From assembly GCA_029817715.1 (NCBI GenBank), contig JARUPY010000089.1, forward strand, positions 434,001 to 498,000: a stretch of 64,000 bases of DNA. Reading direction: 5' to 3'. Source of the DNA: Melastoma dodecandrum (Eukaryota > Streptophyta > Magnoliopsida > Myrtales > Melastomataceae). Positions 11,196-25,796 of the stretch are shown piece after piece (position 1 is the first letter of the stretch; the number at the start of each line of letters is the position of its first letter). The notes beneath the pieces are model-generated. The model worked only from the letters and a program-made list of their open reading frames with translations. It was not told the origin of the DNA and searched no databases. Made by a program: the position numbers and the translations under genes.

Positions 11196-11895
11196 TGGAG
11201 GGCTCTAATTAAAGCGGCTAGACGGTAGCCCAATCATCTGCATCGACCGACGGGTTCAAGGAGTTGGGTGGATGAGTGCCAAGAGCAGCTGTTAGAATAA
11301 TTTTTAGCTGAACAACAGTATAGATGAAGACTCTATTCTTTGATAGGAAGGATTAAAGCTATAATTGCTGTATATTTAACAGATGCTGAATTGATACCGT
11401 GATTAATAAAGAGATGTAGATCATCACCTTTTTGAATTTTGCAACAGCAAAGTCCTGAGCATGAACTAGTTTTCTCTGCTCCTATGACTTGACACCGAAT
11501 ATCCAACAGATCTGTGGTAAAATGATGATATAACAATTTCGGTCAAGCAAAATGCAGTAACAATGGTATTCCTCACCTTTATCTCACGCTTCTCTTGTTG
11601 TGAACACGCTGGCGCCGAAGATGTCGTCGCCCTACTGCTTTCCGAGTATTGTAGTTGAAAATGGGAATGAATCTACTTTTCTGCTCCATCCACCAGGAGA
11701 AAGGAATCCATCCAAGTGCTATCGCTAAGGGAAAGGTGCAGAAAACAAAGTGGGAAAGAAAAGCAGGCTTCTTTCTCTAAAAGTCACTTTTTGATTTTCT
11801 CCCACACAGCTAATCAGATGCTTATCAAACCCTTTCTTTGGTCTATTTAACTAAAGCCTTACACATCAAACAGCCCCCTATCTTGCTTTGTAGTG
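11196..11895. other. Spacer between the two DUF1218 genes
   Basis: No gene, repeat or clear regulatory site is visible. The 70 bases just before the second copy end in a run consistent with a 5' UTR. Confidence 0.3.
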
Positions 11896-12444
11896 ATGGT
11901 GAAGGCAGGTGCAATTTTCGTTTGCATAAGCCGGGATCCTCGGACTGGAAGCCGAGGTCCAAGAGAACAAGGTGAAGCATTTGCGGTTGTGGGTATTCGA
12001 TTGCAGGCAGCCCAGCCAAGGAGCATTCAAGCTGGGACTTGACACGGGCTTTCGGCTATGTGCAGCACCCGTGCTCGCGAATCTCCTTGGCGGCTGCTAC
12101 AACTGGGTTTGCACCCAGGAGGAACTCCAGAAGGCCTCTCCGAACCGGCAGCTCACCATGGCCTGCCTCATCATCACCTGGTAGGATGTTCTTTTCGATG
12201 TGGACTGGATCTGTCTCCCTTTTACAAGTTGGTGAGGTGAAATGCGTGTTTTCAGGGCCATACTCGCTATCAGCCTGTCCATGATTGTGTGATAGGGACG
12301 CTGTCCAACAACAAGTCGAAGACCTCATGCGGCTTCACTCACCACCACTTCATGTCAATCGGCGGCATCCTTTGCTTCGTCCACGGGCTGTTCTCTGTCG
12401 CGTATCTTGTGTCTGCCACCGCCTCCCCGTGGCCCGAAAAGTAG
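11896..12444 (+). pseudogene. DUF1218 family membrane protein, second tandem copy, frameshifted
   Basis: The N terminus MVKAGAIFVCI starts like a DUF1218 protein, then the frame shifts and several codons of the first transmembrane helix are missing. In the next frame it resumes as GILGLEAEVQENKVKHLRLW and continues FDCRQP...ANLLGGC...QKASPNRQLTMACLIITW. A GT-AG intron (12181-12255) splits the Trp codon exactly as in the first copy. Exon 2 reads WAILAISLSMIV and then hits TGA because of a TG duplication near 12287-12292. Removing the effect of those two bases restores family sequence (IGTLSNNKSKTSCGF, HHHFMSIGGILCF, VHGLFSVAYLVSATAS) to a stop at 12442-12444. The lesions are few, so the loss looks recent. 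A sequencing error could explain the TG but not the N-terminal gap as well. Confidence 0.85.
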
Positions 12445-12794
12445 GAAAGATCCGAAAATGTCCACTGATCTTTCTTTTTTCTTACCTTGTCCTTTTCCTT
12501 CGGAGGCCGTGTAACGTATAGAAAAGCTTTCCATCGTGCATTGCATTGTGCGATGAGGATGACTTCATTCGTGAGTGGAAATGGTGATAAAAGACAAATC
12601 TGTGTTTAGCGGAGATTGGCAAGGATGATCAAATATTCTCATCGCACGAAGCATTTCCGATTACTGACCAACTCCGACAGAAGTCCTTTATAGCCGTTTT
12701 AACTGTTTTAACGAACTCCTATCGTGGAGACAACCTAAGCTCAACTCCAACTCACTTGTCCTGACCCAGCTGCTTTCCCCTGCTCTCGTTGCTG

Positions 12795-14473
12795 ATGAAC
12801 GTCTCGCGAGGCCTCGTACTCTCCAGGATCGGCCACCCCATTTCTCGTCTCCGGAATTCGGTCATCGAGTTCCACCTACGAGGGCGATCACCTCGCGAAA
12901 CGCTGAAATATTACGTTGAGATGAGGGGCGAGGGGACACCCGGGGATTCGCACACTTGCGCGTTTGTCTTGAAGACTTGCGGGATGACCAAGGGGTTGAG
13001 AGAGGGGAGGATGGTGCATGGTGAGGTCGTGAAGAGGGGTTATGTGAGGGATTCGTTCGTGGTGAATGGTTTGGTTGGGATGTACGGGAAGTGTGGAGAA
13101 ATGGATTGTGGGAGGAAGGTGTTTGATGAGTTCGGAGGGAAGGATTTGGTTGGGTGGAATATGATGCTGAGTGGGTATGTTGGGTGTTCGATGATCGAGG
13201 AGGCACGGAAGATGTTTGATGAAATGCACGAAAAGGATGTAGTTTCTTGGTCCATCATGATCAACGCCTACGGTAAGGTCTGTTGTCGACACGGCAACGC
13301 AGTTTGGCCTTGTCGAATTGATCTCGAACAGCCGTAGAAGGTTCTGACTTTGATTTGATTTATTTGGTTCGTCTTCAGAAGGTTGGAGATATTGAGATGG
13401 CCCGGCAGCTCTTCGATGATATGCCCATAAGAGATTTTGTCGCATGGAACTCCATAATCTCTGGTTACGTCAAGGTAGGGGATCTGGTGACTGCTCGTCA
13501 ATTGTTTGACATGATGCCCGAGAGGAACATCGTTTCGTGGACTATCATGTTAGATGGATATGCCTCTCAGGGAGATCCACTAGAAGCGTTGAAAATCTTC
13601 AAGGGGATGCTTTCTAAATCATTGAGAATTGACAAGTTTTCCGTGGTTGGTGCACTATCAGCTTGTGCCCAACTTGGGGCTCTAATTCAAGGAAGATGGA
13701 TACACACTTACATCATAAGGAACAGAATTGGTACAGACATAGTCATCGAAACGGCCCTCTTGGACATGTATATGAAGTGCGGAAGCCTTGACGAGGCTTG
13801 CAGGATATTCAGTGGCATGCATAAGAGAAACGTGGTTTCATATACTGTAATGATGTTAGGATTTGGGATGAATGGTCATGGAAGGAAAGCTTTGGAATAT
13901 TTCTACCAAATGTTGGCTGAAAATATTCAGCCAGATAATATGCTTCTCCTTGGCGTACTCACCGCCTGTAGTCATGCAGGTCTTCTAATGGAAGGTATTC
14001 ATATCTTTCACCAAATGAAAAGATTCCACGAGATTGAAGCTAATATTGAGCATTACTGTTGTTTGGTGGACCTCCTAGGCCGCGCTGGGCTACTAGACTA
14101 TGCTTTATCTGTCATAGAATCCATCCCACTGAAATCCTGTCCGGCACTTTGGGGATCTCTGCTCTTTGCCAGTCAAAAGCATCAAAATGTTTCAATGGCA
14201 GAGATTGCAGCCCAGAATCTTATGGAGCTGAAAGCTGACGATTGTGGGACATATGTACTTTTCTCCAAGGTCTATGCAGATATTGGTTTGCGGGGAGAGT
14301 CATTGCGAATTTGGGATATGATGAAGAATAAAAAAATGAAGAAGGAAATCGGATCCAGTTCAATTGAAGTTGATGGGAACATTAAAGAATTTGCTAGTGG
14401 GGAGTGTGACTTGAGCCAAGAACTTAAATGGTTTATCTTCAGCTTGTTCTCGGTTGCCACAGATCTGTGGTGA
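12795..14473 (+). CDS. PLS-type pentatricopeptide repeat protein with E domain
   Basis: This is a 524-residue PPR protein if an intron of 104 bases at 13278-13381 is removed; the frame then reads INAYGK|VGDIEMARQLFDDMP without loss. Repeats alternate in P, L and S style: VLKTCG...VHGEVVKRGY, DSFVVNGLVGMYGKCGEMD, NMMLSGYVG, SWSIMINAYGK, AWNSIISGYVKVGD, SWTIMLDGYASQGD, SALSACAQLGALIQGRWIH and LLGVLTACSHAG. The end, HYCCLVDLLGRAGLLDYAL through YVLFSKVYADIGL to GSSSIEVDG, is the E domain region; there is no DYW deaminase. These proteins bind organelle RNA, and E-class members usually act in C-to-U editing. No strong transit peptide is obvious. The donor AAG|GTCTGT is weak, so an inactivating insertion is the alternative. 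Confidence 0.82.
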
Positions 14474-16155
14474 ATTCTTATGTAGTACATTACACAAGAA
14501 TTTGTTCAGATTCTAGCAAGGCATGTTCTTCCTTTTCGATGCATAAAATGAAAAGATGCAGTTGAACTTATTGGGAGATCTGAAATTATTTTTGGATTTA
14601 GGATCATTTGCTTGGTCGGCATATTTTAAACATCTGAAATTCAGGATGTTACATCACTTTTTGTAAATGGCATACTGAAAGAGGATCAATGAACAACCTG
14701 GAATGGTCTCCCCCCCCCCCCCTTCCCCTTCTGGTAGTATGATTTTGGGAATGTGAAAATGCTTTAGAGTGCTTAAAGCTCCTCCTGCGATACCGTGCAG
14801 AAATGTTGAGAGCAGGAAGTTCCGGACAAAAGCGGGACTATAAATTTTTCAACATCTGAAAATTCCTTTTCTGGGTAAGACTATTACTGAGATACATGTC
14901 TAAATGTTCTTAGCTTTCAGACCAGTATAATTACTTGGCTCTCTGAATCACTTCTTCAATTCCTTGTTATCATGACATAAAATCTGACAGTCATTGTTAG
15001 TGAATTACGTGTCCTAAGTTAATTTTGCAACCGCTATCTTAAGAATGCCTGGGTTTTCTTTTTATTGATTTTATTAGAATATATTATGAACAGTTCTCTA
15101 CATTCACAATTTCACTCCATACCCTCCTACAATTGATTGGACACTGTTTTCCATTCTCATGCTTATTTGGCATTTCTAGGATGATACTACTGGTTATAGG
15201 ATTAGTAGGGTCATCATCAAATTTACAAGACCTGTTTGGTAGTTTGAATCTAAATAATCATTTGGTAGAAGCTCATGTCTACTACCTTATGTGTGATCAT
15301 TATAAATCCACTGTGAGAAGGAATACGAGTCAGAACAATAGAGTATCACATGATATTCTTCTTTCACCGTTGTTATGTTGAGTTGGGATATTGAGCACAA
15401 TATAAGCGAATCCCACGTACTTTTGTGGAACACGGTTATCAACTTGAGTTTTTCTGGGCAACATCAAAAAGGGTTTTTCATTTCTCCTTCAAATGATGGA
15501 GGCAATTATACAGGTGCATTCACTTACCATGAGAGTAATCAACATTTGAAAGTGTATTAAAGCAATCTGTGCTTTTTCTGTGATGTAATATCATCATCGT
15601 AAGCTTAGTAAGAGTACAGATTAGATAGATCCTTCATGGTGAACTTAAATAAGATCAGAGTCAAATGATGCTTAAATATCCGTTGGCTCTAATCTGATCT
15701 TCTTTGTTAGATTACCGACAAAGGGAAATTCCTGTACAACTTAATCTTTTAACTAGGAAGATGACAAAAGTTGCGAAAAGAACTTCGCCTCTATGCATTT
15801 TGGGCTGCTTGTTGCTTTTGTCACAGAGACTAAAATCCTACGACAGCACTAGATCGTTTCACCGTGTGCTGTCTTTTGGAACCTTCCAGCTCCAAAAGAC
15901 TTCTTTACTCTAAAATCTAGCCCAAAGTTAAAATTTCCATCATTGGATAGAAGTTGGCAGAGGACTCCTCATGTCCTCATTCCTTTTCTTACTTTCCATA
16001 TTCTCCCAGCTCCTTGAATTAACCTGCAAAGGATAGCTAGTATAGCTGACTGTCGTGATATCATGGAATGTGATACTTCTCTATCTCATATTGTAATATA
16101 ATCCTGACTTAAATTTGATAGTATTCTTTCTTAGGGGAGTGGTTACCTTTCAAAA
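14474..16155. other. Spacer between convergent PPR and formin genes
   Basis: This holds the 3' ends of two convergent genes. A run of 13 C at 14710-14722 is the only simple repeat noticed. Short open frames (15133-15381, 15375-15560, 15704-15913) show no domain and are treated as chance. Confidence 0.4.
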
Positions 16156-19100
16156 CTACGGGGATGGACTTTCATCATCTGAACTAGATGTGTATTGCTG
16201 TCTTTCTAAGATTGCTGGAAAGAGCCTCTGCCGGATATCAGATGTCTGACAATTATCTTGAGTAGGTGATGATGCAGGGGATTCTTTCCTGGCTGTCCTA
16301 CTATTGTCCTTTGTTCCCGACTCTTTAATTTCTTTGCAAACCTTATCTAACATTATCAAGAAGTCCCGAATAATTGCAAACAGGCGGAAGCCTTCAGACT
16401 TTCCTGCGCTTCCATGGAAATATGCTGCTGTGCTCTCCACCAGTGCCAACATCCTCTTCTCTTCCTCTTGCAGTGATGTGACCTTATATTCCATGTCATC
16501 CACAAAACTCTCAAGACAATCACAGAATTTGCACTCCTCGACACCTTTCAGCTCGGAATTTAGGAATTCCTTCGTTGTTCCAAGAGACTGATTCAGTTTT
16601 GAAATCGAAGCTGATACATTATCTGCATCTATTATTGCTGCTTTTTTCACATCTTCGAGTTCTGCGCTTAATCCTGAAACGATGTCCAGGCCGAGAATAT
16701 GGTAATGATCTGCTGATTCTTGATTCAAGTCATTGATTAAATCTTCTGACGTCACACTAGACATGCTCTGGCTTTCTCTCATGGTGCGAGCAGCTCGGAT
16801 TCCTTCAGATCGGATAATTTCCTGAGCAACAAAGTGCAATAGTGTTGTTTTCCCGTCTGTCCCTCTGACATCAGAAAGTTTTAGCAGCGTATCAAGCCTA
16901 AATGCCTGTGCACCTCCCCGGAATGTTCCGTCGTTCATTCGGTTACCGGTTTTGAGGACTGCTTCTAACAGCTTGAGGAAAAGTCTGCTCTCCCTCAATT
17001 TACTGCAGGCTACCTGGAAATTTTCTCATGAAATTTAGCTGAACATCAAGCATTCACACAAAAAGCTGTCCATTGGAAATCTTTGACTTGCTAACATACC
17101 TCCAAAGTTTCAAGAGATTCTCTAACATTTGATTCTTCCTCCTCAGCGTCTGTCATGAACAGCAGCGCTTCCACTCGTTTAAATGCAAAAGGAATTTCAA
17201 TCAAGACTTTTAGGAATCTTTCTGCAGGACCCAGCTTGGAAGGATCTCCTGTGTACATTCTCAGTTTTAACTCTTCATCTGTTGATGGAGTAGCCTTTAG
17301 AAGAGTCTGTAGAAGCTCCCCAGGAAGTTCGTTGCCTGGAAATTTCATAAAAGGTTAGGACTCCCTAGTCAGAGGATTAGATGTAAGATTCATGCCGCCT
17401 AGGATTGTTTCTGAATTCTCTTTTTTCTTAGTGACGAATATGCTGCTTAGTGATCAATAAGATATGTAATACAAGCGGATTGCATCTGGTGAAAAACTAC
17501 TCCAAGAAGACTTCTTTTGTCATTATGGTCTCTTATTTGTCTTGGGCATCTCAAAAGACTTGTATACTTAAAGGAAACACCAGTCCGAAGCTGCTTATCA
17601 AGTGCAGTTTATGATTTCCTGGCTACTAAATCATATGTAGTTTGTGTTTTTCCATTTCTGGTTTGACCTGAAATTAACTATGAAGAGTCACTGAGATCGA
17701 GAAACTTACCTTCCGTGAGGGCATCACAAACTTCTTCTGTTGTTAAATTGAGGGCTCGTAGAAGAATTGACAGATTTTGAGCTTTTTTTGAATCAATAAT
17801 TTGAATGTACTGTGGTGTAGTATCTCCTGATAGTGAACCTTTCTTATTGTCCATTTTGCTCTTATCTGTATTGTAGCCAAATAATGATTCCATCATCTCC
17901 TCGTTAAACCTGCAAAAAGAATGATCCGTGTAGACATTGATATCTAACAAGTACATGAATGTCAGGGACGGGACAATCGAGTCTAGTTTTGAGCCTTACT
18001 GGAAGGAGCCGGATTTGATTTCGTGCCAGACCATCGAATGATCAGGACTTGCAAGAACCTTATCCCAGAAAAACGGTTTCAGCTTGGTCTTGGGAGCCTC
18101 GGTGTCTCCATTGGAATCATACCCATTGGCTGAAGCGCTGTTCCCCCTTCCATGCAGCCCGAGTTTGGGAGGTGGTGCTGGTGGTGGACGACAAACTTTC
18201 GGAGGTGGTGGGGGTCGGGGCTGGAGTGGAGGCTGTGGTCTAGGTGGTGGAGGGGCTTCCTTTCCAGGAGGCGGCTTTAGAGATGCCTGTGGAGCAGGGT
18301 CTGGTTCAGCTGTATTGGACAAGGTTGAATCTGGCCTCGGTGATTTAGGATTCTCCAATACTACCGATATGGGCGTGATAGATGATGCTCTTCGAAAATT
18401 TGAGCTCATATCTTTATTGCTGGTGATGCTGAGAGATCTCTGGGAAGAACCTGTGAGAATTTCAGGAAGTTTTTGAAGTCCATGACTGCGTTCAACTGCA
18501 ACCTCATTCTGCAAGAAAGCTAAATGGCGGAATTTTTCATGCTTACCAGCAGAAAAATCACTCGTCAGATTTAGAAGCGGCCTGTCGTCCTTCGGCAGGG
18601 CCTTGGGACCATTTCTCTTCTTATTGTGCTTGACACAGAGTGTGAAAAGTAGAGCAAGCACCAGAAAGGTTATCGCTGAAGACACTGTAGCGATTATAGC
18701 CATCTTGGCCCACTCCTTGTTCATATCAGGGTGGGATAGTGTCTGCGGCAAACCTCCTGCTGTCGTCGCATCATCTGGCTGGGGCTTCGAGAGCTCACTT
18801 GATATCGGCGCGAAATCCTCCTTTGGTGGTTCTGCAATGAAATTCTGGTCTGGGGTCGGTGCTGGAGTACGACTATGCAGCGACTCTGGACCTGCAGATG
18901 GAGAAGGGCCTGGCACAATGTTCCAAGCCAGAGATGGCTCTGGAGCATGCCCCACTCGTCGTGATTTTTGGGGCACAATGTTGTAACCAGGCGATGGTGA
19001 TGGTGCTATGCTTCTAGTGTCCGTGCTCTTCTTTTTCAGCAGGTACCTCCTGGGAATATCTCGTCCCCAGTTTACGACAAGCATTATAACATTGAGGAAC

Positions 19101-19640
19101 CATTCCTTCGCTATATACTTTTTTTCTTCAAGCTGGATTTTCTGCCGCAGGTTGCGACTTCGCAAGCATTCCAAGAGCTCTACTTTCATCCGCTGTGGAA
19201 GCGCGCTTATTGTCTCCATGAAGTTTGTTTCGGTCAGTGAAGATGATGTCCATCCATAGGCTACTTCCATCAGCAAATGTCGGTCAATATTTCTGATAGC
19301 TCTCCCTCTTTTTATCAGTTCATTCCTGCAATATATCCATGCTTCCTCCATCTGAATCACATGAAACGTTACTTTTTGCTGAAATTGATCCATTTTTGCA
19401 ATACTTATAGGCACATAATCAAACAAGAACATTCTATGATCATTGATGAAGACTCAAAACTGTTGCAGGGAGAAGGATTTCGCATACCGTGTTTTCCCTA
19501 ACTACCGGAAATGCAGATGAATCACCTACATTGTCGAAAAACCTATCTCGGGGCCTCCCTTGGGCCTCGGAATGTCCCGGAGCCAACGCGCAGAGCAAGG
19601 TCACGAGGAAAACTGCCGTACCGGTCACCTTTGACACCAT
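16156..19640 (-). CDS. FH11-like: Class I formin, FH11-like
   Basis: Five exons on the minus strand (19488-19640, 18000-19351, 17710-17909, 17100-17335, 16156-17013) join in frame to 932 residues. Exon 1 gives a signal peptide (MVSKVTGTAVFLVTLLCALA). A Pro/Ser-rich extracellular part and one transmembrane helix (about residues 268-291, AIIATVSSAITFLVLALLF) follow. The FH1 region is rich in poly-Pro (about 390-450), and the FH2 domain starts at LKPFFWDKV (about 478) and includes FNEEMMESLFGY and TGNRMNDGTFRGGAQAF. The last matches the FH2 core motif GNRMNDGT. Class I formins anchor in the plasma membrane or endomembranes and nucleate and cap actin filaments at barbed ends. The exon 1 to exon 2 stretch, with SLTETNFMETISALP, resembles Arabidopsis FH11. 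No defect was seen. Confidence 0.93.
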
Positions 19641-20828
19641 CCTTCTTCCCAGGTTGGCAAGCCTTTCTCATCTCATGTTTCTATCCAAGGATAATTCAAT
19701 AGAAACCCTTCATTCCAAGCAAAATTGAATCCACTGATACAACCTGAAATCAAATGCTGGAACATGAAATTGTTTCACGAGAACGTGGCTCCAACATTTT
19801 TCTTCTCAGATGATAAACTTTTGGATTAGATACTTCTTTTTTTTTTTCAAATACCTAAGGTTGGCGGAGATTTGGGTATTAACTTTTGAAGAAGAAGAAG
19901 AAGACGTGATGGTGACAAATTATGGAAAAGAACTATAATATTGGAGATTTTGTTTTTTCTCTTCTTGTTTATTGTTGCATCATGCACCTCTTAGGCTTTA
20001 ATTGCCACTTTTGGGATGATCTAAAATCCTCATGAAATATCGGAACCACTAACTACAAAAGACTGGGGGAAAAGAACTATTAAAAAAAGGATACTTTCTG
20101 TCCTAACATTAACTGCCATGATATTATGGAACCATTATGGTTATATTACCAACTAATTGCTACTATATTTTCTGGAGTTGTGCCTTGATTTTGTAACCTA
20201 TTATCGTTATTAACATCTTTTACTCATTCCCATATATGAGATCTACAAAAAATAATATTATGATATGTTTCGTGTGATTGACAAATTTCGAGGGGAGAAA
20301 TTAAGTTGGTCTGAAGTTTTTCTGCAGAATGGTTGGTGTAGGTCTTACTTTGATGGGTCTTGGACTGGGAGCAAGAACCAATTGTTAAGACTGTCTGCCC
20401 TTATTGATTTCTGCTCATAAAAGTGGAAGTGTGATGCATCCTCAATCATCTTGTGATGGAAAAGATAGGTAGTATATCACCTTGCTTTCAACGAAGTTGG
20501 TCGGAGAAGGCGTTGTGCCTGTCAGTGGATAGGCACTCTGGTGCCGTCTGTTAGACCATGGCACTCTTTGATAACATGAAGAAGGTTATATTAGATGAAG
20601 CATACAAACTTTGAGATGATACATGGCCCTGCACTGCTTTACATCTCTCTCACAAGTCAAAATAAGGAGGGAGCAGAAGTTTCAGCTAATGACAGTCTTT
20701 AAGGACTGACTGGTGGGCAAGGTTGGATATCTATACTTTCCCACGTAGATGCTGCCCATGAATGATGACGAAGGAGTTAGGGGGACAAGGAGATTGCAAC
20801 GAGGTCTTTCTGTCATGAAGTCCGCCGG
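19641..20828. other. Spacer upstream of the formin and downstream of beta-amylase
   Basis: AT-rich, with a short GAA repeat near 19889-19903 and a T run near 19839. This must hold the formin promoter, but I see no convincing TATA box or binding site. Confidence 0.35.
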
Positions 20829-23100
<2,272 letters not shown>

Positions 23101-23289
23101 GACGCCTCCTTTGGGCGAGACTTATGCCTCGGCCATCTTCACATCCTTCCCGTGGATTGAAAAGGGCCAGAAGGGAATGAAAAGAAACACAGAAGAAATA
23201 TCTGCTGATTGCTTATGTCTTGGGGAGGAACTGACAGACGGGTTGTCCGGAAGACATCTGTCCTTACGATTGGACGGCGCAGCTTTTGA

Positions 23290-23375
23290 ATAATGGTTAG
23301 GCCCAACCAGAAAACTGGGTCGAAAATTAAAAAACATGTTGGGCTTGGGCCCATGAATAGGCCCATACGTAGGAA
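23290..23375 (-). promoter_or_regulatory. Site II-like TGGGCC cluster upstream of beta-amylase
   Basis: Several TGGGCC/AGGCCC elements (taggcccaacc, ttgggcttgggccca, aataggcccata) lie 190 to 270 bases before the beta-amylase start. Such clusters are bound by TCP factors in plant promoters. Function here is inferred from motif and position only. Confidence 0.4.
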
Positions 23376-25796
23376 CTGGGTGAAACATTATTTTTTAATA
23401 TACCGTTAAACCAGTTTCAGGTGACGTTTTTAGTATGGCTTAAGCTTAAGCTTTTAAGTCAGATCGTATCGGTCTTAAATTCAAACTCAAACCAAGAAGG
23501 GGTGTGAGGGGAGGTGTTAAACTAGCGTCAAATGCTAAGGTTTGGACGACCCCTGCTCATCTTAGTGATCAGGAACATCTCGTATCTGAAGCTGCAGCTT
23601 CCGCAAACAACCCTCCCCCCTCCTGCCCATCGCAGCATTTTGGAAGCTTGCCGATGATCCAATCGAGACCCTCCGCCATCGAAACCACTTTGTCTTCTCA
23701 TCGAATGCCTTTGGGTTTCACACGGTGTTTTTTCTCCACTTGTAGAACTTGTTCGCCTAGTCGATCGTTCCAATGAAATTCACGTCGCTATACTTCAAGC
23801 AGTCATCATATCAGATCGCCGCTACCCTGTTGGAATGACACGGATAGACGATATCTGCGATCGCAGTCATGAGGCAGCTCTCGCACCATGAGGAAGATAT
23901 CTCTCCTCGGCGCAACGTCAGTCTAAAGGAAATGTAGACTTGAGGGCTCTGCCAGCGAACACCGTACAAGTATGCAGATGTGTTGTTGAGGTCAAGACTC
24001 CACCAGGCCCTCTTCGTAAAAGTCCAGGAGTCCTGTACTTCTTAGGGGTTCGCACATAAATGGAAGAGCGGGTCGGGGCGATTCAAGGAAGAAGGGGTGC
24101 GGCTAGATCAATAAACGGAAGGAGACTTGTGGAGGACGAGAATAGAGGAAGGCATGATTTTGGGTTAGCGTATACAAACCAAGCTCCCTTTACTTGCCAA
24201 AGGATGTCTTGACCTCGAATTCATTGTGATAAAACTCTTGCACTAACGATTTTAAGAATTGATTTCTTCAAGTTTCAATCGTATAAAATTAAGTGAAAAT
24301 ACAAAAGAAGGTAAGTTTGCCCATGGGCTTCTTCCTGCAACCGTATTCAAGGAGAAGGCGCCCATCGAGGCATTCTTACGCGTAGCAGCGTGCCATCCCC
24401 ACATGCCTTGCGTTAGCATCTCATCAGACGCCCGGAAATCACCTTACCTCTTTCCGACTACATGTGCTAGTTGTTCACCCCACCCCCATCATACTTTAGC
24501 ATCAATGTATCCCTGGCATTCCGTACGTAGGCGAACAACAGAGCGAAAGTAATTCCGCAGGATGTAAGAATCAGGCCAGTTGGGCCAAATCTGCCCGCAA
24601 GAGGGACAGTGCCCGGGCATGCTCTCGCATGAATTACCGAGTTGTCCAAGTGTATAACAACAAATTTATCAAACGTTTTTCAGGAACCATGTCAAACTTC
24701 AAACCTCAAACCTTGGTATTTGAACCACGACATTAAGGAAACGTTCGTCTAGCTCCGCAATGCATGGAAACCATATTTTTCTCGTTACAATAGGTTCTAT
24801 AAACAGCCTAAACCTTGACTGATGCAGGAGTTTATTGACCTCAGCCAATATCACCAATTGGTTTTGGTCAATAACCATGTTCCAGTCTCATCAAGATAGA
24901 GACAGAATCATTAACATTCACAAAATTGCTTTGGTTGGAATATCAACGTCTTAATCAATACTCCAACGCTACGACAGCCCAGAAGCTTTTAAGACTTCTG
25001 ATCCTTTCTGAGATAATATAATATAACACATATACACAAACCTGTTCCCAAAATATTCCTGCAATACCACAAGGTCAGACGGATGCGCTCGTGGACAACA
25101 GGGTCCTTGGGACTGAATGACAACAACCTCCGGATTGGCAAGGTGTGGTGGCTACTCAACGACCTGCATTCACTTAAGTTGCATCAATTAATCAAATAGT
25201 AAGGACTGCGGTATGCATTTCTATCTATCAACAATAACTTCCAGAATGTATAAGAAACAGTTAAAACACATGATGGACTACTATTAAGGGAACCGAAGAA
25301 AAAGTGGATACTAGGGAATTGATGGACTACAACAATTTGAAGTTAAATTTCCAGCGACAAGCGAGTAGTTCATCTCAGCCTTAATGCAAACCAAGCTGGG
25401 AGAGCAAGCAAAATAAGTAACATGGATTTTCAGCATCACACGTTCGCCAAGAAAAGATTAAATGTAAAGGTGGAATTTATTTGTATGATGTGATCCATCA
25501 TCAATAGTTCATGATGATATAAAGCTACTTGACAAGGCCAGACAAGAATGTATGCCCAGGAGGAAAAAAGGAAACTAGCCTCTGAAGGATGTCGATGACC
25601 ATGAAACAAAATTTGAACAAAGAAAGTTTGAGTTCAAATCAGAAAACTAATAATCAAGATGCTACATGTAATCATCACTGAGCTTAAAAACTGAAAAAGA
25701 TGGATGAAAAGTGACTAACCTCTTAAACGATCATCCAAAACCAGAGTCTCTCCTGGTGTCAGCCATTACATTGTTCCTCTCCTGCTTCCAGAGATG
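23376..25796. other. Spacer between beta-amylase and DUF604 genes
   Basis: No gene is supported. Open frames at 23528-23773 (minus), 24259-24552 (plus) and 24467-24649 (minus, with a hydrophobic stretch GPTGLILTSCGITFALLFAYV) match nothing I know. The part after 24700 is AT-rich and may include the long 3' untranslated region of the DUF604 gene. Confidence 0.35.

Noticed and set aside
18049..18986. Plus-strand frames rich in Gly over the formin FH1 region
   Set aside because: They are the reverse of poly-proline codons in the formin and have no independent support.
24467..24649. Minus-strand frame with a hydrophobic helix
   Set aside because: Only 60 residues, no recognisable family, no exon partners found nearby.
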